This document shows positions 56,636 to 64,000 of a stretch of DNA of 64,000 bases, in pieces (the first letter of the stretch is position 1; each line of letters begins with the position of its first letter). The DNA is from Turbatrix aceti (Eukaryota; Nematoda; Chromadorea; Rhabditida; Panagrolaimidae). The position numbers and the translations under genes are program-made. The stretch is taken from assembly GCA_963969345.1 (NCBI GenBank), contig OZ017767.1, positions 2,232,001 through 2,296,000 on the forward strand. The letters run 5' to 3'. The notes under the pieces are model-generated. The model was not told the origin of the DNA and made no database searches. It saw only the letters and a list, made by a program, of their open reading frames with translations.

Positions 56636-58764
56636 ATGGTCAAAAACCGTGTAGTCGAACTACAAACGCTGAGATGCTTTGCAATTGTCCTCGTGGTTAG
56701 CCATCATGTTCAGCCCGAAATATTCCCTCTTGGCTTACTCGGCGTCGATATGTAAGTTTTCAATTTCTTTGACGACGTGAAAAAACGTTTTTTAGTTTTT
56801 TTGTGCTTTCGGGATACCTAATGGCAGTGATCATGTCAAGAAAACCAGAAATTAACTTGCAAACGACGTTTGAATTTATGTACCGCCGACTGCACAGGAT
56901 CGTGCCAATCTGTCTGATTAGCATCATTTGTACGCAGATATTTGCCTGTTTTATCGTCGAGACGTTCAACAACGATAGTTTCTACAACAGCACGCTGCAT
57001 GCACTCACTTTCACGTACAACATTGAAAGATTGGGCCCCAACGAATTGGGCTACGGCAATGACATGAGCAAGTCGCTGCTTGCGCATTACTGGTCGCTCG
57101 GGGTCGAGCTGCAATTCTACCTCGTTGTGCCACTTTTCTTCTTTCTCGTAAACAGATTTACTGTGCGCACTAACTTGTTCATCACTCTTCCAATTTTGAG
57201 TGCCTTATCGATCACCGCGCAGTGTCTGTTCCCAAGCAAGTTCGGTCTTTGGGGCTCTATCGTAGCTTTCTACTCCATGCCAACCCGAATTTGGCAGTTC
57301 ATGGCTGGGATCGGGGCTTTCTACGCCAACGAAGTCATTCGACAATTCGAGCACGTGCCTATCACTGCGCTCACCATTCGTGTGTTTAGAAACGTTTTTG
57401 TGCGACTCAGTTTTATTGTTCTGTATGGTTTCTTGGCGACAGTCGACATTCTGCACGACCAAGGCTTCACACGATGCATCGTGACGTACATGACGGCAGT
57501 GCTCATCGCGATCATCAGTTACGAGCCCAACTTTCCATTTTGGATTTTGACAAATCCAGTAACCACATACATCGGAGATGCGTCCTACAGTATTTATCTC
57601 TTTCACTGGATAATTATTAAGATAATCAATGTTTTTTACTACGAACGCCGTAAGTGTGCTTTTAGCTAAAAAATATTTTTTCAATATTTAAAAGCATTTA
57701 TAAACATTTAAAAATATAAAAAACTCAATCCTAATTTTCAGAACCAGCCCTAACTTTGCAACTGTGTTTCGCACTGCCAAGCCTCATCATCTACCCTTAC
57801 GTCGAGCGACCGTTGCTACAGTACACCAAACCAAAGCTCCGCTTCATTAAAACATGTTTTCTGCTCTATTTTATTTCATGCGGTATCACACTAGCTACCT
57901 GGACTGAAAGAAACGTCCCCTTGCTACCCGAGACCCGACAGCTCCTGACAAATCCCCGACTTCAGCCCACGTGGCCTACCGTACCCTACCTGACAGCCAG
58001 AAATTCCATCCTGGCAATGCACCAAGCAGCTACACGCTCCGACGTCAATGAAAAATACACTATCACAAGAGGTACGGGCAATGAATCGGTGCTGCTCATC
58101 GGCAACAGCTACGTTCGTTCCGTATTTCCTGTTTTTGAATACGGTCTGCTGGACGAGTTTTCCGTCCTCAGGAGATACCATGCACTCGGATGGATGCCCG
58201 AAGAAAGCAATGACAAATTGTTTTTGGCGTACGACAGACTTGTGAGGGAATCAAAGCCTGACATTGTTATCTTCATGCTGTATTTTGCGGATCACGTTGT
58301 TGGGAGACAGAACGCAATAACACGCATCAGCCGATTTCTATCAAACATATCAAACACCGTCGATGCATTCATCGTCTATGAATCAAATTTCTATTTCCCT
58401 GATTTTGAACTTCACACGTTTTACACCAGTCGAAAGTACTCATTTGCAATTCCCAGTTTCCTGGAAAGAGCGGTGAGAACAGATGGGGAGAAATCCATTT
58501 GAACCACTCGAGTTTCAGGTAGTAGAAGCAGACGCTAAACTGATTGACGTAGTGCAATCGAGCTGCCCCAACTGCATCTACGAGACGCCGCTTGACGCGT
58601 TCTGCAACGAGCACAATATTTGTGAAGCGACCACCCCCGGCGGCAATCTACCTCTCATGACGGACGGAGCCCATCCCACTAATTTGGGCGCATTCGTCAT
58701 GGAGCCCACTCTACGGAGAGCGTTTCGCCGGGCGAGAGAGCTGATCGCTGCTTCCAAAAAATGA
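56636..58764 (+). CDS. Acyltransferase-3 / SGNH fusion (nematode OAC-type O-acyltransferase)
   Basis: Exons 56636-56751, 56796-57649, 57742-58472, 58519-58764; 648 residues. The N-terminal half is an acyltransferase-3 membrane domain: RCFAIVLVVSHH in TM1 with the conserved histidine pair, GVDIFFVLSGYLM, RRLHRIVP and HYWSLGVELQFYLVVP. The C-terminal part is an SGNH/GDSL-like domain with LLIGNSYVRS (block I serine) and DGAHPTNLGA (the Asp and His near the C terminus), the same arrangement as bacterial OafA-like enzymes and nematode oac proteins. It should transfer acyl groups to an extracellular or glycan acceptor across a membrane; the substrate is unknown. Lengths and motifs look complete. 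Confidence 0.92.
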
Positions 58765-60156
58765 ATCATTGGATTGAAAATTTTACTGATAAGAACCATT
58801 CATCATTTTTTGGAAACAATTGTTATGGAAAAATTTTTTATGCGCACTTAAAAAGCATCATCGCCTTTAAAATTACACTTAAGCATTTTTCACCTGACTT
58901 CTGGCTACTTGTAATAATAGTTTTTTAATAATAGTCCATTGTATTGAAATTTTTAACAATAAATGACTACCATTTTTTCTATCGAATTATGAAACACTGT
59001 CAAACATCTTTTCTATGTTTTTAGCTCAGTTGTTGGTAGAGCGCGGGAGACTTTTCATCCCAAGAACAAAGGTTTTTGCTTTTTAAGAGGCGGAAAAATT
59101 CCGAGTTTGCACTCAAAAACTTTGTTTTTTTTGAAAACTGAAAATTCGTAGCATCAACATCAACTCATGATTATAAACGTGAGCGTTATGCATACTGCTC
59201 TTTTTTTGTGATCAATCTTGCCGGTTTTTTGATGCAATAATTTTTTTAAAATTTGCCCAACGTGTTACAAAATTAAAAAAAAATAAATTTGACTACTGTT
59301 GGCTGCCGTGATGTCGGGAGTAGGCTGCCGATGATGAAAGCAGAAATAGTTCAGTCACGCTTACCGCACTGAAAACTCGGCAAAATGAACCGCGTTCGTA
59401 TGTAAATATTTATTTTCGTAAATAACGAGTAAAATAATGTTTTCGTTGATAAAAGACAAGTCGACTAAATATAAATTTCTTCAACTTCCAGTAGATGCCG
59501 CGGGGCGTTGTTCTGCGGCATTTTGAAATAAAATACATACTGTGTAAAAACTGAGAAGGTTGCCCCCCTTTGACTCATTTGTTACTTTCTTCCGTTCAAA
59601 TTAATTCAATTCAATCTAGCTAAAGTTTTTCACTGGTTAACATAAAAAAATGGGAAAACCAGCTTTGCCTCCGCCTTTTGAAAAGCGAAGTACTCGCAAC
59701 TCCCACTTGTGTCTGAATTTTAAAATTAACTGAAGGAAAATCAAACCACGTAATTATGGGTGTTGTTTTGGAGATTGGGTCGTTGGACTAAAAAACTGTT
59801 GTCTCAGTATCTCAAACAACATGTCGTTAAAAAAAATTGTTTTTGTGTCATGTACTAAATATTTATGTACTCTTGAAAAAACGCAGCCGATGTTGCAAAG
59901 CAGTGAATCAAAGCATTGGTTTTCAATTTTTTTAACTGTGAATATTTTTGGAAAAAAAACAGAGTGGATAATCACTGTTCTGTTGAATGCATTTATGCAG
60001 GATAGAATGGTAAAACTTAATTTTTTGGAGGTCCTGTACAATTTTTTTAATTACAAAAATCTGCCACAAGAATGTATTGACAAACCGTTAACAATCTTTT
60101 ACACATAAAAAAAATAAAAATAAACAAATTTATATTTATGTACAAGTGCTGCAAAA
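58765..60156. other. Spacer with tRNA pseudogene
   Basis: Apart from the tRNA relic at 59015-59092 nothing was recognised. Confidence 0.4.
59015..59092 (+). pseudogene. tRNA-Lys pseudogene
   Basis: A degraded copy of the tRNA-Lys genes: TTAGCTCAGTTGTTGGTAGAG (three extra bases in the D loop), GGGAGACTTTTCATCCC in place of the anticodon arm, a ruined T arm (GGTTTTTGCTTTTTAA for GGTTCGAGCCCCTTA) and the final GAGGCGG. It lacks a proper B box, so it should not be transcribed. Confidence 0.8.
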
Positions 60157-62841
60157 TCATTTATCCGTGGCAGCGTGTCTTTCAGTATCACTGTCTATGG
60201 CCAGCGACGGCAGACTCTCTTCGGCGACTTCCTCGACGGCCTCTTTGCCGACAGGTGGCAGGCCAGCGGAGATCTCAGCCAGGTGACGCCTGTTGATCGC
60301 GACAGCCAGAATCGCCGGCACAAGGAGTCCGGCCATGATGACAAAGCAGAGCTGAGGAAAAAAGCCGATGGAGAGCGGAAACAGGCGCTGGAAGACCGCC
60401 GACGACACCAGGGTGCCGACGAGTTCGGTGACACTCATCAAACTGAAGATTCGGCCCTGTTCGTTTTCCGCCGCCGATTTCGAGATCATCGAGCGCAGTG
60501 CGGCCGCCGAGAAGCGGGAGAACGAGTCGAAGGCGATAACTGAGTTTTTGAATAAAGGTCATAAAAAAAATCAAAACTCAGAACTCACGTGCAAAGACGG
60601 AAGCCGTGTCCCAGACAACGGAGAGCCACAAATTGCATAGCAACTTGGAAAAGAGGCCAATGAGGGCCAAATACGGATCAGAAATGCCTTTTGTTTTGAA
60701 AAATGGAAAAAGTACGAGAATCTGAAAATTTAAACTGTCGTTTTTGATTTATCTGTCTTTTGGTAAAACATTGTCATTTTTTATTCGGTGGTTATTTTTT
60801 TAACTGAAATGTGCATAAATCAAGAGTGGCTACGTATTTTTATCCGTTTATCAAGTCTTATCAATGAGAACCCTTACTATATGTATTTTTATTTTTGGAG
60901 TTTGCATTTCAAAGCTTATCAAAGAAAAAAACTACTGGGAATACTCCCAAAGTTTTCGGGTACGGAAAACGCACAAAATGATTCTTTAACAAGCCATCAT
61001 AAAAAATTCAGCATTTCAATAATCAAATAAGAATTATTAGCTAACAAACTGGATGGTTATCCTGATTATCCATTAAGTTAACTTTTTCGTTGTAAAAAAA
61101 CTCACAGAAATCGTAGCCATGAGTTGAAGTGGCGCCTTGAGATATCCGTAAAGCTCGGTGTCCCAGGCAAATCTCACTTTGAGGTAGTAAAACAGAATTT
61201 GAAATGTTCCTGAATTTTTTAAATTAACTGTAACATCTGTTGAGAACAAGAGAAAATACCTATAACAGTGACGTAAGACGTGCTATAGGCGACAATCAAA
61301 ATAATTAGTGATGTCCTGGATTTAGGATCATTGAACAATTGTGTCCAGGACTGAAAAAAAAAGATGTTTATTATAATGCAGAAGAACGTTTTTTCGTTTC
61401 AATTGTATTTCTAGGCATTTTTTAAGCCGTGAAACAATTTACAAAAACCAATTATTTTAAATTTACGATAAATAGGCAACTCATGCCTAAACACAAAAGA
61501 AAAAACTGTTTGGACATTCTGTTCTTGGACCAACATACAGTAAGCTTCTCTTTTAACGCCCGAAAGACCGTAAGCCTCGGCCGGGAATCGTACTCCAAGG
61601 CGCTCCTCGTTGGCTTGATGTCCGTCAGCGTCAGAACCACGATCAGGCACGCAACGTGAATGACCGTGATGAAAATAAACGCCGTAGTGTACCCAAATCG
61701 ACGGACTGACGACGTCAGAAGGTACCCAATAATGCCTAAATCAGAGATTTAAAGTAAAAAACTGTGAATCAGTTTTAAACTGAAAAAAACTGTAAATCAA
61801 ATTTTTTAAGTAAAAAAACTGTGAGTCAGATTTTCGAATTAAAAAAACTTTGATAACTGTTCCAAAAGCCTACTTCCAACGCCAATGGCACCCTCGAGAA
61901 TAGCCATCGTGTGGGCACGTTCAACTCCGTTCGACTTGGCGGTGTGATTGGCGTACGCGAACGCCCCGGAGAACATGGCAGCCACGCTGCCGGTCAGACC
62001 GAAGATGACTTCGGAGACGACAAAGAGGTAGGCCGAGGCGGTGAGGTCGTCGGGGGTGGCCGCGAGCACCAGGAGAGGTATGTCGGCGAGGACAAGGCCA
62101 CACACCGGGATCGCGATGGCCAACTTGCGGGAGAGACTGTCCCCGAGGCGACCAAGGAGGGTGGAGGTGATGATCGCGATCAGGGTCATGGATATGGTGC
62201 TAAACTGGTGGCGAGGTAACAAGATTTTTTTAATGCATTTTTTGGTGGTAAAAAACTGAGCGATTCGTTGCATTTCTAGCAATATATTTTTAAATATTAA
62301 AAAAATAACAATTTGTGAAAGTAAAAAAATTGTTACGTAAATCTAATTTTTAAAAACTGAAACAAATTCTTTTCGAGCAATAACTGTTCCTCACGAAAAG
62401 CAACATGTCTCGAAACGATGTTTTTTTAAACTTTTTCAAAACCACAAAAACTTTTTTTGTTTTTTTTTTTGTTTTTTTATGGGCAACAAAAAATTCTATA
62501 ATTTTTTATAAATTAAAAAATTTATTTCAAAAATCAAAAATTATTTTTTTATATATAAAAAAAAGTTATTTTCATAAAAAAACTGATTAAGGAGTGAATT
62601 TTTTTGTTCACCAAACGAACCCGTATTGCATGATGGCATTCGCCAGCGTCTGCAGCACCTGATTCGACGAGGCGACACCCGGATTCGCGCAACCACCCTC
62701 TTCGAGGCCGGCTTCTCGCCAGTGCTGGACGCATAGCTTGTGATAGATCATGGACTGAACGACGGGAAACAGCATCGCCGATGTCACCGAATAAAGGGCG
62801 ACAAAGAGGGCAATCTGCCAGATTCCCCTGACCCGAATCAT
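60157..62841 (-). CDS. SLC46-type major facilitator transporter
   Basis: Seven exons: 62612-62841, 61874-62199, 61539-61735, 61260-61350, 61106-61209, 60589-60721, 60157-60539; 487 residues, all phases agree. Features of the SLC46 branch (proton-coupled folate transporter and relatives): an N-terminal span followed by a long loop with cysteines (HKLCVQHW...GGCANPG), the MFS motif LGRLGDSLSRK after TM2, and the C-terminal block LRSMISKSAAENEQGRIFSL, which closely matches the family LRSM.SK....EQG..F. The acidic C-terminal tail is cytoplasmic. Probable substrates are folates, heme or similar small organic anions; this is inferred from the family. Exon 2 uses the acceptor CCAGTTTAG; the one six bases earlier breaks the frame. 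Confidence 0.9.
61752..61860. repeat. 29-base minisatellite in an SLC46 gene intron
   Basis: Four degenerate units in the intron 61736-61873, aligned by AAAAAACTGTGAGTCAG; the C of CTG is at 61762, 61790, 61819 and 61848. Confidence 0.6.
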
Positions 62842-63213
62842 CTTATTCAATGATTCGGGATCAATTTATTTTTTTTACAACTTTTTTATAACTGCCTTCG
62901 AGAAGTCACACCACCAGAAGAATCAAGAGAAAAGAGCTTGAAGCAAAGGTGCCTGCAGCTTTTCCTTCTGGCGTTCCGTGTCCAACGAACGCGTATATAA
63001 AAGTTCGCAAAAATAATACATTTTTCTCGTGGATCGTTGTTTTCTTTTTTTGTTGTAATCGTAATCACGATATCACGCGTTAATCCTTATCGTAATGTTT
63101 TTTTTCTGTGAAAAGTCATCTGATGTGTGGTTTTTGCAGACTGACGGCGAACACACTTGTCACCGGCTTGGACTTTAGACTGTTTTTTGTGCAAATCGAT
63201 CCTTCGGCCGCCG
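62842..63213. promoter_or_regulatory. Shared divergent promoter region
   Basis: 372 bases between the start codons of the SLC46-type gene (-) and the mL51 gene (+). No clear TATA box at the expected distance of either start, which fits housekeeping-type promoters. Confidence 0.4.
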
Positions 63214-64000
63214 ATGATTGCAAATGTGAGTTTTTTAACTGGGGTTAAAGTTTTGGAGTCTGTTTTCACTGCGTGACAATGTTTGATTGAGTTTTTAATA
63301 ATGTAAGATAATTTAAAACTGTTTAGTTTCGTTTTTTTCAGGCTTTATTTTTAGTTTTTTAACTGTGGGAGTAACTTTTTCCATGGAAGTGATTTTTATG
63401 CCAAGTTTCATATTTTCTCTCTAAAGGGGTTTTTTGAATTTTTAACTGATCGGTTTTGTGCTAGTTTTAATGCAGAAAAAAATGTCATGCTTTTTTAACT
63501 GTCATGCTTTCAAAAAGTATTTTACTCCAATTTTCAATTGTCTCCCTTCCAGAGCCTGAAACTCTCCACCGAGCCTTTCGCGGCGACGATCTCTTCCATC
63601 CGGAGCTTCCACGACCGCTCCGGCGTGCCCCGCGTCGCAGACGACCGCATCAAGCGGATGTTTCCGTCCGTCGACTCCGGTTATTACTACCGCTACCACC
63701 GACGGGGCGTCGACCCTCTCCCCCGTCTCCCTGACTGCAAGACCCCGGTCGCGGCTCCCAAATACAAGGTACGCGATTCCTGGGCCCCTCACCAGGCGCA
63801 CTTCGGGGAGAACGACTACATCGACCTCCTCGGCAACGGTCGCGTCCATCCCGCGCAACTCCAGTACCACGTCCCTCGATGGCTACGCGGCTTTCCCGGT
63901 CAGCACAAGGCCAACGAACTCGTCAAACTCATTCACTATCGTAATCTGTACAAGGAGAAGCTCCGCGCAAACGCACCCCACCAATGGCATCAGTTGGTGA
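63214..64000 (+). CDS. mrpl-51: Mitochondrial ribosomal protein L51 (mL51), C-terminal end outside window
   Basis: Exon 1 (63214-63225) encodes only MIAN; exon 2 runs from 63553 past the window end. The N terminus (SLKLSTEPFAATISSIRSF) fits a mitochondrial targeting sequence. The core VRDSW...FGENDYIDLLGNGRVHP...PRWLRGFPG-ANEL matches mL51, whose family blocks are RW...FG.YD.I.ILG...HP and WLRG..GNEL. It would be a structural protein of the large subunit of the mitochondrial ribosome. The 327-base intron right after four codons is unusual but keeps the reading frame; a different non-coding first exon cannot be ruled out. Confidence 0.85.

Overview
The window looks like a nematode chromosome segment. 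Genes are split by short GT-AG introns with TTTCAG-type acceptors, coding exons are clearly richer in G+C than the AT-rich spacers, and there is a tandem array of chemoreceptor-type seven-transmembrane genes resembling the nematode-restricted Srg/Srv superfamily. Thaumatin-like proteins, a probable CPG4-domain protein and an acyltransferase-3/SGNH (OAC-type) gene fit a rhabditid-like worm. The species cannot be named from sequence alone. All protein calls come from reading motifs by eye; no database search was run.

Layout. (1) 0.4-5.9 kb: a threefold tandem cassette. Each copy holds a secreted thaumatin-like gene (+) and a tiny convergent gene (-) for a secreted peptide of 49 or 65 residues ending HFGK, with its own TATA box. 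A decayed LINE 3' end lies against the first peptide promoter. (2) 8.1-9.2 kb: a cysteine-rich secreted, probably GPI-anchored protein, perhaps of the CPG4 family. (3) 9.8-26 kb: nine tandem chemoreceptor genes, all on the minus strand and all with three exons. They are interrupted by a TIR transposon remnant and a 5'-truncated retroposon with a clear target-site duplication. G5 and G6 carry a gene-conversion-like tract. (4) 27.2-28 kb: a fourth, divergent thaumatin-like gene. (5) 28.7 kb: tRNA-Lys(UUU), then at 29.0-31.7 kb a non-coding nested foldback element built from 22 hairpin-forming repeats and four tRNA-like modules. (6) 31.9-43.3 kb: a synaptotagmin-type double-C2 gene (-), with a proximal first exon and a phase-compatible distal first exon 8 kb upstream that encodes a signal peptide and a membrane span. 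A second tRNA-Lys sits in one of its introns. (7) 43.3-51.3 kb: gene-poor. (8) 51.3 kb: third tRNA-Lys. (9) 51.9-55.3 kb: an unrecognised six-exon gene (-) built partly from duplicated exon modules, facing a broken inverted copy of two of those modules. (10) 56.6-58.8 kb: OAC-type acyltransferase (+). (11) 60.2-62.8 kb: SLC46-type transporter (-), divergent from (12) mitochondrial ribosomal protein L51 (+), which runs off the window.

The secreted thaumatin and peptide cassettes and the chemoreceptor array look like fast-evolving environment-facing gene families. The synaptotagmin, SLC46 and mL51 genes are conserved cell-biology genes. The best candidates for something undescribed are the HFGK peptide family, the nested foldback element and the exon-repeat gene.
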